Origin: Longimicrobiales bacterium
GTDB taxonomy: Bacteria; Gemmatimonadota; Gemmatimonadetes; Longimicrobiales; Gaopeijiaceae
Reading direction: 5' to 3'
Length of the DNA: 64,000 nt
Assembly (NCBI GenBank): GCA_951813395.1
Contig: OX638356.1
Location: 3,980,501-4,044,500 of the forward strand
Positions within the stretch are counted from its first letter, which is position 1; every line of letters starts with the position of its first letter. Below the pieces are notes generated by a model that made no database searches, had not been told where the DNA came from, and saw only the letters and a list, made by a program, of their open reading frames with translations. Positions 19,090-27,086 of this stretch are shown in pieces. The position numbers and the translations under genes are program-made.

Positions 19090-20295
19090 ATGAACGTGAA
19101 GCGACGACACCTCATCGGCGGCGCGGTCGCCGGCTTTGCCATTGCTCTTGCGTGCGCTCAGGACGCGATCGATGAAGCGACCTCCACCGGAGCCGGCGGG
19201 GGTGCCCAGGCACCCAGGTTCGAGGTGGACCCGTTCTGGCCGAAGCCGCTGCCGGAGCATTGGCTGCTCGGCTCCACGATCGGGGTGGGCGTGGACTCTC
19301 GCGACCACGTCTTCATCATCCATCGCCGCGCCTCGATCGACGCGCGCACCGAGTTGGGGGCGGAGGCCGATCCGCCAACGGCCGAATGCTGCCGCGCCGC
19401 GCCCGAAGTGCTCGAATTCGATCCCGGGGGGAATCTGGTCAACTCCTGGGGCGGTCCCTCCGACGAGTACGTGTGGCCCGCCTCGAACCACGGAATCACG
19501 GTCGACCACATGGACAATCTTTGGATCGGGGGCAACGGGGAAACCGACTCGCACATCCTCAAGTTCTCCCGCGACGGGCGGTTTCTGGCGTCCTACGGGC
19601 AACCGGAGGTGGGGTCGGAACCCGACAGCCACAGCGAGACGCGCTTCAACCGGGTAGCCAAGGTGGCGTTCGACGCCCAGGCCAACGAGGCATACGTCGC
19701 AGACGGCTACGGCGGGCGCCGCGTGGCGGTGCTCGATGCGTCGACCGGTGCGTTCAAGCGCTATTGGGGTGCCTACGGCAACGCCCCGGACGACACGCCC
19801 ACCCCGCCGTACGATCCGGACGCGCCGCCGCTCCAGCAGTTCCGCACGCCGGTCCACTGCGCCGAGCCCTCGCTGGACGGCCTGGTGTACGTCTGCGACC
19901 GCCCGAACGACCGGATCCAGGTCTTCCGAACCGACGGAACCTTCGTGGACGAGGTGCTGATCGCGCCGCGCACGCTGGGCGGCGGCTCAACCTGGGATCT
20001 CGCCTTCTCGCGTGATCCCGAACAGCGCTACATGTATGTCGCCGACGGCACCAACCACCGGGTCTACGTGATGGACCGCGCGTCGCTCGAGGTGCTGACG
20101 ACGTTCGGCGACGGAGGCCGACAGCCGGGCCAGTTCATCGGGGTGCACAGCATCGCCACCGACTCGAAGGGCAACGTCTACACGACCGAGACGTACGAGG
20201 GGAAACGCATCCAGAAGTTCGTGTACATGGGCCTGACTCCGGTGTCCGCCCAGAACCAGGGCCCCCCGTGGCGGACCGGAGCCAGTGGACGGTGA
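19090..20295 (+). CDS. NHL-repeat beta-propeller lipoprotein (peptidyl-amidating-lyase-like fold)
   Basis: A 401-residue exported beta-propeller. The N-terminus KRRHLIGGAVAGFAIALAC combines a twin arginine with a lipobox-like ALAC. Repeated NHL-type blades are visible as NLWIGGNGETDSHILKFSRDG, EAYVADGYGGRRVAVLD, GLVYVCDRPNDRIQVF, YMYVADGTNHRVYVMD and GNVYTTETYEGKRIQKF. Such proteins are annotated as peptidyl-alpha-hydroxyglycine amidating-lyase-like, but no enzymatic activity can be claimed. It follows the M24 peptidase and is probably cotranscribed. Confidence 0.8.
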   Translation: MNVKRRHLIGGAVAGFAIALACAQDAIDEATSTGAGGGAQAPRFEVDPFWPKPLPEHWLLGSTIGVGVDSRDHVFIIHRRASIDARTELGAEADPPTAECCRAAPEVLEFDPGGNLVNSWGGPSDEYVWPASNHGITVDHMDNLWIGGNGETDSHILKFSRDGRFLASYGQPEVGSEPDSHSETRFNRVAKVAFDAQANEAYVADGYGGRRVAVLDASTGAFKRYWGAYGNAPDDTPTPPYDPDAPPLQQFRTPVHCAEPSLDGLVYVCDRPNDRIQVFRTDGTFVDEVLIAPRTLGGGSTWDLAFSRDPEQRYMYVADGTNHRVYVMDRASLEVLTTFGDGGRQPGQFIGVHSIATDSKGNVYTTETYEGKRIQKFVYMGLTPVSAQNQGPPWRTGASGR

Positions 20296-20348
20296 GGGTG
20301 GATTCGGGGTCGGGGCAGAATATGTTGGGCCGCCCCACCCTTTCCCGG

Positions 20349-20732
20349 TCATTTCAACGGCAGGGGCCGGAACCTGGTTCCGGAAGGCGGGATCTGAAAC
20401 GCAAACGGCACTGGCGTGTTGCGAGCAAGTTCCTTCATCCGCGGCCAATTCCGGACAAGTTGCTGAATCAGTTGGCACCGATTGCGGTTCTTGCCTCCCA
20501 TGAAGAACGCCCCGACGCGGTTCTCCTTCAGGGCCGTTCGCTCCGCAGGTCGGTAGCGGATTCGGTTGTCGCGTGTCACGAGAAACCAACCCTCTGAGCC
20601 GACACGGGGCAGATACTCCGTGTCATCAGTGTCGTGGGGGAAGATCTCTGTGATGTGGATGACGTCTTCGCCGAACGCCTTCATCCCGCCCGCCAGCTGC
20701 GGGCTGAGGTTGTTGTCGACAAAGAACTTCAT
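20349..20732 (-). CDS. DUF5615 PIN-like toxin
   Basis: A 127-residue protein beginning MKFFVDNNLSPQLAGGM with a central FLVTRDNRIRYRPAERTAL. This is the DUF5615 (PIN-like, Mut7-C-related) family, predicted ribonucleases that act as toxins. The acidic residues (D6, then E and D positions) fit a metal-binding RNase site. The ATG at 20732 overlaps the stop of the DUF433 gene (ATGA), the usual antitoxin-first arrangement. Toxicity has not been shown by sequence. Confidence 0.8.
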   Translation of the reverse strand: MKFFVDNNLSPQLAGGMKAFGEDVIHITEIFPHDTDDTEYLPRVGSEGWFLVTRDNRIRYRPAERTALKENRVGAFFMGGKNRNRCQLIQQLVRNWPRMKELARNTPVPFAFQIPPSGTRFRPLPLK

Positions 20733-21436
20733 GCCGCCAATCCGCGTTCGAACTCCACTGCTGCCTCCACTTGCCGCTCTGTAAGGTTCCACCAGGCGCA
20801 TACCGCAGTGAGCTTCTCATTCTCGGCAACGAAGAGATCGTGAACGTTGGCGGTTTTCACACCGTGCCCCACGACCGTAGGCGCGCCGAACGACACGAAC
20901 GGGTCAAGCACGACAGGTCTGTTTCGGCCCAGGGGATACCACCGACGCGCCAAGCCCTCTGGGGACCCGAAATCGATCTCGGTGGCGAGCTGCCGAATGA
21001 CCGGTGCGATCACCCACTGCCCACCTGACAGCAGTTCCAGGATCGCTTTTCCCTTGTGTCGAACTTCAAGGTAGATGTTTGCGCCATCGGTAAAGAACGG
21101 CTGCCGTACGAAGTGGCTCGTCCCGAGAAGCTCGTGGGCTTCGTCAAGTGCGCGGCGCACCTTCTGCAGCGAAACGCCATGATCCAGAAACCGCCTCACG
21201 AAGAGCAAGTCCACGAGATCCAGAAAGGACGCATAGGTGCCTGCCGTCGTGCCACGACGCAGCACTGGGGGTTGGTGACGCACGCCGTCACGGTAGCTGT
21301 AGCCGTACCCACCCAACCAGCGGCGCACCCTGCTCGCGGTGAGGCCAACCAGACGACCGGCCTCGGCCGCCGGGTAGGATGGACGATCCAGTTGCACGGG
21401 GAAGGACGAATGGGTCACCTCTGGCGTATCCTCCAT
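20729..21436 (-). CDS. DUF433 antitoxin with MerR-like N-terminal DNA-binding region
   Basis: About 235 residues. The N-terminus (AAEAGRLVGLTASRVRRWLGGY) looks like a MerR/HTH recognition segment. The C-terminus carries the DUF433 core (VVLDPFVSFGAPTVVGHGV, then DLFVAENEKLTAVCAWWNLT). Length exceeds the usual ~80-residue DUF433 antitoxin because of a central region of about 100 residues. It probably represses its own operon and neutralises the DUF5615 partner. The start is uncertain: ATG 21436 lacks a ribosome site, while GTG 21418 has GGAGG 11 bases upstream. Base composition here is slightly less GC-rich than the neighbours, which suits a mobile toxin-antitoxin cassette. Confidence 0.75.
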   Translation of the reverse strand: MEDTPEVTHSSFPVQLDRPSYPAAEAGRLVGLTASRVRRWLGGYGYSYRDGVRHQPPVLRRGTTAGTYASFLDLVDLLFVRRFLDHGVSLQKVRRALDEAHELLGTSHFVRQPFFTDGANIYLEVRHKGKAILELLSGGQWVIAPVIRQLATEIDFGSPEGLARRWYPLGRNRPVVLDPFVSFGAPTVVGHGVKTANVHDLFVAENEKLTAVCAWWNLTERQVEAAVEFERGLAA

Positions 21437-21519
21437 GCCGATTTTGGGGGTGAGGAAGCCGAGGGACCGCCAAGGTCCGCAAGGCATTCAAAAAGTAACA
21501 GTCGATCTCGCCCCCAACC

Positions 21520-23217
21520 TCACCCCTCCCAGGTCACCCGTCCCCCCGCCACCGTCCGCAGCACCGGAATCTCCTTGATCGCGTCCGGGTCCGCGTCGTG
21601 CGGGTCCGAGGCCAGCACCGCGAAGTCGGCCAGCTTGCCCGCCGTCACCGACCCCTTGATGTCCTCCTCGAACGACGCGTAGGCACCGCCCATCGTGCAG
21701 ATCCGCATCGCTTCGGGCACGGTGATCCGCTGGCTGGGTCCCCACACGCGCCCGTCGAAGTCCTTCCGCGTGACCATGCTCTGGATCGCCATCAGCGGCT
21801 CGTAGGGCCCGGGCGTGTAGTCCGACGCCGGCGCGACCGGAATCTCGTAGTCCAGGAAAGAGCGGTGGGCGAACATCCACTCCATCTTCTCGGGCCCGTA
21901 CTCGACCCACTTGTTCCCGTGGTAGTGGGCGTAGGTGTAGAAGGGCGTCGGCACCGCCCCGGCGGCCTTGATCCGCGCGAGCAGGTCGGGATTCACAAGC
22001 GAGCAGTGTTCAATGCGATGCCTGGGGCCCGGCCTCGGCCACAGCTCCTGGACACGCTCGTACGCGTTGAGAACCATGTCGATCGTCACGTCGCCGTTGG
22101 CGTGTATGCCGACCTGCCAGTTGGCGCGGTGTGCCACCTCGACCGCCTCGTGGATCTCCTCCTGGCTCATCGTAAGGATGCCGTAGTCGTCCGGACGGCC
22201 CACGTACGGGGTGCTCATGCGCATCGTGCGCTCGGACGCCGACCCGTCGGCCCCGTACTTCACCCCGCCCACGCGCAGCCACTCGTCGCCGAGCCCGGTC
22301 GACACGCCCGCCTGGCGGAGGCTGTCGTACGGCCCCCGCATCATCATGTACACGCGGCAGCTCAGCTCGCCGTTGCGGTAGGCGGCCCCGTACGCTTCCA
22401 CGCTGTTGGCCGAAGTGCCCGCGTCGTGGAACGAGGTCAGCCCCTCCCTGGCCATCAGCTCGGTTATGAGCTTCACACCCGCGCGACGGTCGTCGTCCGA
22501 GTGCGTATTCGGGATCAGCGACGAGAACACGTAGTTCGCGCGCTCCGCCACCAGCCCGGTCAGCTCCCCGCCCTCGCGGTAGAACCTCCCGCCCGGCGGG
22601 TCCGGCGTCTCGGCGGAGATGCCCGCCGCCGCGAAGGCGCGCGAGTTGTAGACGCTGGTGTGGCCGCCCCGGTGCCCCACCACGGCCGGGTGGTCCGGCA
22701 CGGCCTCGTCCAGGTCAAGCCGGTTGAGCGGCCGCCCCTCGGCCAGCTTGGTGTCGTCGTACTTGAAGCCGCGGATCCATTCGCCCGGCGGCGTCTCGCG
22801 GGCCCGCGCCGCCATGAGGTCCTTGATCTCGGCGATGCTGCGCACGTCGACGTTCACGTCCTTGAGCTCCCGCACGCCAGCGCCCGCCGGGTGGGTGTGC
22901 GCATCGATGAAGCCCGGCGTGATGACCGCGTCCCCGTGATCGAAGACCTGCGTGCCCGCCCCGCGGAGCGCGTCGATTTCGCCGCGCAAACCCACCGCCA
23001 TGAAGCGGCCGTCCTTGACCGCAAGCGACTCTGCGGTGGGATTGTCGTCGTCCATCGTGTGGATCACGCGGCCGTGCACGATCAGGTCGGCGGTGGTGGC
23101 CGCGGAAGCGTCGGTGCGCAGGACGACACCCTGGCCGTCCCCGCAGCCCGTGAGGAATCCCGCGCCGACGGTGCCCGCAGCCGCTCCCAGGAACTGGCCT
23201 CGTGTCACTGACTTCAT
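21520..23217 (-). CDS. Exported amidohydrolase (YtcJ-like, metal-dependent)
   Basis: A 565-residue member of the amidohydrolase superfamily. The N-terminus MKSVTRGQFLGAAAGTVGA ending FLTGC is a lipoprotein-type signal. The metal site includes VITPGFIDAHTHPAG; downstream motifs are SFHDAGTSANSVEAYG, VGIHANGDVTIDMVLNAYE, RHRIEHCSLV and PVAPASDYTPGPYEPLMAIQ. The order fits YtcJ/N-substituted formamide deformylase-like enzymes. The substrate is unknown. It lies just upstream of nothing obviously related and 15 bases after the lepB stop. Confidence 0.88.
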   Translation of the reverse strand: MKSVTRGQFLGAAAGTVGAGFLTGCGDGQGVVLRTDASAATTADLIVHGRVIHTMDDDNPTAESLAVKDGRFMAVGLRGEIDALRGAGTQVFDHGDAVITPGFIDAHTHPAGAGVRELKDVNVDVRSIAEIKDLMAARARETPPGEWIRGFKYDDTKLAEGRPLNRLDLDEAVPDHPAVVGHRGGHTSVYNSRAFAAAGISAETPDPPGGRFYREGGELTGLVAERANYVFSSLIPNTHSDDDRRAGVKLITELMAREGLTSFHDAGTSANSVEAYGAAYRNGELSCRVYMMMRGPYDSLRQAGVSTGLGDEWLRVGGVKYGADGSASERTMRMSTPYVGRPDDYGILTMSQEEIHEAVEVAHRANWQVGIHANGDVTIDMVLNAYERVQELWPRPGPRHRIEHCSLVNPDLLARIKAAGAVPTPFYTYAHYHGNKWVEYGPEKMEWMFAHRSFLDYEIPVAPASDYTPGPYEPLMAIQSMVTRKDFDGRVWGPSQRITVPEAMRICTMGGAYASFEEDIKGSVTAGKLADFAVLASDPHDADPDAIKEIPVLRTVAGGRVTWEG

Positions 23218-23232
23218 CTGGTCCTCCAGTTG

Positions 23233-23958
23233 CTAGCGAACCCGGTCCCCGATGCGGCTTCCGCGTACCTCCGTGATCCAGGGAAAGGGCCGAAAGGAAT
23301 TGCGATCGTAGGAGAAGTAAATAAGGACCGCCCGACCCTTGAATCGCCAGCCCTCGAGAAACCCCCAGAGGCGCGAGTCGATACTGTCGTCGCGGTTGTC
23401 ACCGAGCATGAAGTAGTGGTCCGCGGGGACCACGATGGGGCCCCAGTTGTCCCGGGTGGGCCGGTAGCCGTCACTGGGCCCGCCGGCCAGGAAGTCCCGC
23501 TGCCACAACATCTGCGGATCATGACCGTCGGGGAGGTTCGTGGTGACGGCGTAGGGCTCGTCGTGCGCGTCGCCGTTGAGGTGCAGCACCCGGTCGCGCA
23601 TCTCCAGCGTGTCGCCGGGCATGCCCACAACCCGCTTCACGATGGTCATGTTCTCCTCGTGATGGGGATCGAAGACCAGGATGTCGCCGCGCCGCGGCTC
23701 CGAATAGCCCGGAATGCGGATGTCCGTGAAGGGAATGCGGGGACCGATCGCAAGCTTGTTCACGGCCAGGAAGTCACCCACCAGCAGGGTGTTCTCCATG
23801 GACCCCGAGTCGATCACGTAGTTCTCGAACAGGAAGATCCGGATGAACAGGAAAACGACGGCCGCGATGGCCAGAGAGCGGACCCACTCGAGCGGTCCGC
23901 CGCGCCGGCTCTGACGCCGCTTGCGTCGCTTGCGTCGCTTGCGTCGCTTGCGTCCCAT
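23233..23958 (-). CDS. lepB: Signal peptidase I
   Basis: Membrane-bound serine protease that removes signal peptides from Sec/Tat substrates, of which this window encodes many. One N-terminal membrane helix (about 28-45) follows a strongly basic head made of RKR repeats. The catalytic Ser is S53 in SGSMENTL and the general-base Lys is K108 in VKRVVGMPGD. The conserved GDNRDDSIDSR box is also present. At 241 residues it has a normal length. The basic head is encoded by a perfect 9-base tandem repeat. Confidence 0.95.
   Translation of the reverse strand: MGRKRRKRRKRRKRRQSRRGGPLEWVRSLAIAAVVFLFIRIFLFENYVIDSGSMENTLLVGDFLAVNKLAIGPRIPFTDIRIPGYSEPRRGDILVFDPHHEENMTIVKRVVGMPGDTLEMRDRVLHLNGDAHDEPYAVTTNLPDGHDPQMLWQRDFLAGGPSDGYRPTRDNWGPIVVPADHYFMLGDNRDDSIDSRLWGFLEGWRFKGRAVLIYFSYDRNSFRPFPWITEVRGSRIGDRVR
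23919..23954. repeat. Four perfect 9-base tandem repeats inside lepB
   Basis: The 9-mer GCTTGCGTC occurs four times without change. Read from lepB it encodes Arg-Lys-Arg units, so gain or loss of a copy keeps the frame and only changes the length of the cytoplasmic basic tail. Confidence 0.85.
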
Positions 23959-23968
23959 CGCGGGCGCC

Positions 23969-25480
23969 TCAGCCTTCCGAACGAGCCCGGGTGAAGGGCC
24001 CGCCGACCACCCGCTTCACATCGTCCATCTCGGCGCCCGCCCCCTCCGGCGGCTTCGTGGCCAGACTGACCCCGATCGTCACGGCGAACCCGACCGCGAA
24101 GCCCGGGATCATCTCGTAGAGGTCGTAGACGTGCTCCTTGACCAGCAGCACCCAGAGCACCGCCGTGAGGAAGCCCGCGATCATGCCTGCAAGCGCCCCG
24201 GCACGGGTCGTCCCCCGCCAGAATAGCGAGCACAGCACCACGGGAGTGAACGCGGATGCCAGCCCCGACCACGCGAACAGCACGAACCAGAAGATCATGC
24301 GGCTTTCGGGGAGCGCTACGGCCAGGCCTCCCAACCCGATCACCACGGTCAGAAGGCGTCCGATCAGAGACAGCCGCCGGTCCGAAAAGTCCGGTCGGAA
24401 CACCTTCTGCACCACGTCCCGCACCACCGCCGACGACGCCAGGATCAGAAGCGAGTCCACGGTCGACATGATCGCCGCCAGCACGACCACCAGGATGACG
24501 CCTGCCACAATCGCCGGAAACAGCTCCGTGGACATCACCGGCAGGATGGTCTCGTGGTCGGCCAGGCCCGGGAACAGGACGCGCCCGGCCACTCCGGTCA
24601 GCACCGCCCCGATGTCGAACACGATGATGCACAGCACCGCGATGACCCCGCCCTCCGAAATCTGGCCGCGGTCGCGCGCCGACATGAACCGCGTCAGCAG
24701 CTGGGGCGCGCCCAGGAACGCGAGCCCGATCCCGACGAAGCTGATGGCGCTCATCACCCCCATCACCGACATCCCGTGCTCGCCCATGGGACGCAGCAGC
24801 GCCGGATCCGCCGCGCCGATCGCCGCCATCGTCTCAACCCATCCGCCCGCCTGCCAGATCCCCACGATCGGCAGCACGAGCAGGCACAGGAACATGAGCA
24901 CGCCCTGAAGGACGTCGCTGTACGCCACCGCCTTGAATCCGCCGATGCTGGTGTAGACGAAGATCACGGCGGCGCCGATCAGCACGCCCCCCTCGTAGCT
25001 CGTGCCCAGAAACGACGAGAACGCCTTCCCCGAGGCCGTGAGCTGCGCGGCCGTGTAGGCCCACACCATGCTGAAGATGATCACCGCGCTCACGATCCGG
25101 ATCGCGTGGGCGGGGTCCCGGAAGCGGTCCGAGAGGTAGTCGGGCACGGTGATCGCGTCGTAGCGGTCGGTGTACTCCTTGAACGGCCGCGCGACCAGCG
25201 CCCACGCGAGCGCCACCCCGATCACCTCGCCAAGGACGATCCACAGCGCGTGGAACCCCACGAGGTACCCCATCCCCGTCAGTCCCAGAAGCAGCCACCC
25301 GCTCTCGCCGGTCGTGTTCGACGAAAACGCGATCACCCACGACGGCAGCTTCTTGCCCGCCACGTAGAATCCCGACACCGAGCGGCTCTCGCGACTCGCC
25401 CACCATCCGATCCCGATCAGGATCGCAAAGTAGAAAACGAGGACGCCGATGATCGCGCCGTTGGCGCCTGCGTCACCCAC
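23969..25480 (-). CDS. Sodium/solute symporter family (PutP-like) transporter
   Basis: A 503-residue SSS-family protein with about 13 membrane helices. The fold signature is visible as GFYVAGKKLPSWVIAFSSNTTGESGWL, VPDYLSDRFRD, IVVYTS-type helix VIFVYTSIGGFKAVAYSDVLQG and AAIMSTVDSLLILASSAVVRDV. It resembles Na+/proline transporters, but the substrate could be another amino acid used by the aminotransferase/MmsA pair downstream in the map. The GTG at 25480 is preferred because it overlaps the stop of the small gene upstream and has GGAG 7 bases before it. Confidence 0.9.
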   Translation of the reverse strand: MGDAGANGAIIGVLVFYFAILIGIGWWASRESRSVSGFYVAGKKLPSWVIAFSSNTTGESGWLLLGLTGMGYLVGFHALWIVLGEVIGVALAWALVARPFKEYTDRYDAITVPDYLSDRFRDPAHAIRIVSAVIIFSMVWAYTAAQLTASGKAFSSFLGTSYEGGVLIGAAVIFVYTSIGGFKAVAYSDVLQGVLMFLCLLVLPIVGIWQAGGWVETMAAIGAADPALLRPMGEHGMSVMGVMSAISFVGIGLAFLGAPQLLTRFMSARDRGQISEGGVIAVLCIIVFDIGAVLTGVAGRVLFPGLADHETILPVMSTELFPAIVAGVILVVVLAAIMSTVDSLLILASSAVVRDVVQKVFRPDFSDRRLSLIGRLLTVVIGLGGLAVALPESRMIFWFVLFAWSGLASAFTPVVLCSLFWRGTTRAGALAGMIAGFLTAVLWVLLVKEHVYDLYEMIPGFAVGFAVTIGVSLATKPPEGAGAEMDDVKRVVGGPFTRARSEG

Positions 25481-25682
25481 GGCCACCGCTCCGGTCCCGT
25501 CGCGCCTGCGGGGCCTCCGGCCCACGTGCGCCGCCGCTTCCCGTCCCGCCGTCCCGCGCACCGCCACCCTGCCCGCGATCCGCCCCCGCGTGGATCCGGT
25601 ACGCCGCCACGACCAGCGCGAGGCCCGGCAGCGTGCTCAGCGCCATCAGGAGCCAGGTGTCGAGGGGCAGCCCGGCGATCAT
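25473..25682 (-). CDS. Small single-helix membrane protein upstream of the symporter
   Basis: A 69-residue frame starting IAGLPLDTWLLMALSTLPGL, with one membrane helix and a Gly/Arg-rich tail. Its stop overlaps the symporter start by a few bases, as for an accessory subunit made with the transporter. I do not recognise the family. The Gly/Arg-rich C-terminus could be simple GC-driven sequence, so the gene is only moderately supported. Confidence 0.5.
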   Translation of the reverse strand: MIAGLPLDTWLLMALSTLPGLALVVAAYRIHAGADRGQGGGARDGGTGSGGARGPEAPQARRDRSGGRG

Positions 25683-25752
25683 GTCACTGCCGGTCCGGCG
25701 CTGCCGCCAGCCCGTCCGACTTCGCTTGCCGCGGGCTGCCGAGTCGCCGCGA

Positions 25753-27066
25753 TCACCGGGCCGCCTCCACCGCGGCGCAGGCCCGGCCCAGGCGCGCGAT
25801 CACCTCGTCGGTCTCGGCCTTCGAGATCAGGAGCGACGGCCCCAGGCGGATGACATGGCCGTGCAGCCCCCCGATCCCGATCAGGAGACCCTCGTCCCTT
25901 GCGGCGTTCAGCAGCATGCCCGCCAGGCGCGGCGCGGGCTCCTTCGTGACCGGGTCCTCCACCAGCTCCAGCGCCTGCATCAGGCCCATCCCGCGCACGT
26001 CGCCGATCCAGTGGTGCGAAGCCGCGAGGCTGTAGAGGGCGCCGCGGAGCTGTTCGCCGCGCTTGCTGGCCCGGGTCCGCACGCCTTCCGCGCGCATCAC
26101 GCCCAGGGCTGCCACCATCGCGGCCATGCACACCGGATTGCCCCCGAACGTGGACAGCGTCTTGCCGCGCCAGCTGCCCGCGATCTCGTCGGTGGTGATC
26201 GTGGCGCCCACGGGCATTCCCCCGGCGATCCCCTTTGCCATGACCATGATGTCGGGCACCACGTCCCAGTGCTCGATCCCGAACCAGCGACCGCCCGTGC
26301 GCCCGAACCCGGCCTGCACCTCGTCCGAGATGAAGAGGCCGCCGTACGAACGGATGATCTCGGCCATCCGCTGGAAGTAGCCCTTCGGCGGTACGATGTA
26401 GCCACCGACGCCCTGGATCGTTTCGGCGATGAACGCGGCCGGGCGCCCGTTCGTCGTCGTCTCGATCACTTCGATCAGGTCGCGTACGTAGATCTCGACC
26501 AGCTCCTCGTCGCTGGACGTGCCGAACGGAGCGCGGTACGGATACGGCGAGAGCGCGTGCGTGATCCCGGTCACCGTGCTGGGAAGAACGCGCCACGGTG
26601 CATGCGCCGTGACCGATATGGCAGAACTGGTACGGCCGTGGTACGCCTGGCGCAGCGCGATGATCTCGGTGCGGCCCGTGTGCAGCCGCGCCGCCTGCAA
26701 CGCGGTCTCGATGGCCTCGGCGCCGCTGTTCAGGAAGAAGGTGCGGGTGAGGCCGCCCGGCGCGATTTCGGCCAGGTGCCGCGCCGCCTCGACCTGACGA
26801 TCATTGACGTACAGCGTCGATGTGTGTCCCACGCGGGCCACCTGTTCCTGCACGGCCGCGACCACCGCCGGATGGCAGTGGCCCAGCGAGGTGGTGAGGA
26901 TCCCCGCAAAGGCATCCAGGTACTCACGCCCGTCGGCGTCCTTCACCCGGCACCCCTTGCCCTCGGCGATCACCACCGGCTCCTGGTACAGGGGCGTCAC
27001 GCAGTCGAAGATGTACTTGCGCTGCTCGGCGAAGATCCCGGCGCCGCGGCTCGCTACTGCTTCCAT
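25753..27066 (-). CDS. Class III PLP aminotransferase (omega-amino acid/alanine-glyoxylate type)
   Basis: A 437-residue fold-type I aminotransferase. Motifs are GILTTSLGHCHPAVVAA, FFLNSGAEAIETALQAAR, AYHGRTSSA, LFISDEVQAGFGRTGG with PLP-binding D248, and MVMAKGIAGGMPVGA with the Schiff-base K278. It resembles alanine-glyoxylate aminotransferase 2 and beta-alanine-pyruvate transaminases. Adjacency to mmsA suggests it makes a semialdehyde (from beta-alanine or beta-aminoisobutyrate) that MmsA converts to an acyl-CoA; this is inferred from context. ATG 27066 was chosen because the upstream frame is inside mmsA. Confidence 0.9.
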   Translation of the reverse strand: MEAVASRGAGIFAEQRKYIFDCVTPLYQEPVVIAEGKGCRVKDADGREYLDAFAGILTTSLGHCHPAVVAAVQEQVARVGHTSTLYVNDRQVEAARHLAEIAPGGLTRTFFLNSGAEAIETALQAARLHTGRTEIIALRQAYHGRTSSAISVTAHAPWRVLPSTVTGITHALSPYPYRAPFGTSSDEELVEIYVRDLIEVIETTTNGRPAAFIAETIQGVGGYIVPPKGYFQRMAEIIRSYGGLFISDEVQAGFGRTGGRWFGIEHWDVVPDIMVMAKGIAGGMPVGATITTDEIAGSWRGKTLSTFGGNPVCMAAMVAALGVMRAEGVRTRASKRGEQLRGALYSLAASHHWIGDVRGMGLMQALELVEDPVTKEPAPRLAGMLLNAARDEGLLIGIGGLHGHVIRLGPSLLISKAETDEVIARLGRACAAVEAAR

Positions 27067-27086
27067 GTTTTCCGTTCCGTGTTGGT

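Noticed and set aside
17158-19857. Long open frame on the minus strand across the acylase, M24 and NHL genes
   Set aside because: It runs antisense to two convincing genes and overlaps a third, with no recognisable domain.
23919-23954. CRISPR-like or mobile repeat
   Set aside because: The 9-base units are contiguous, without spacers, and lie wholly inside the lepB coding frame.
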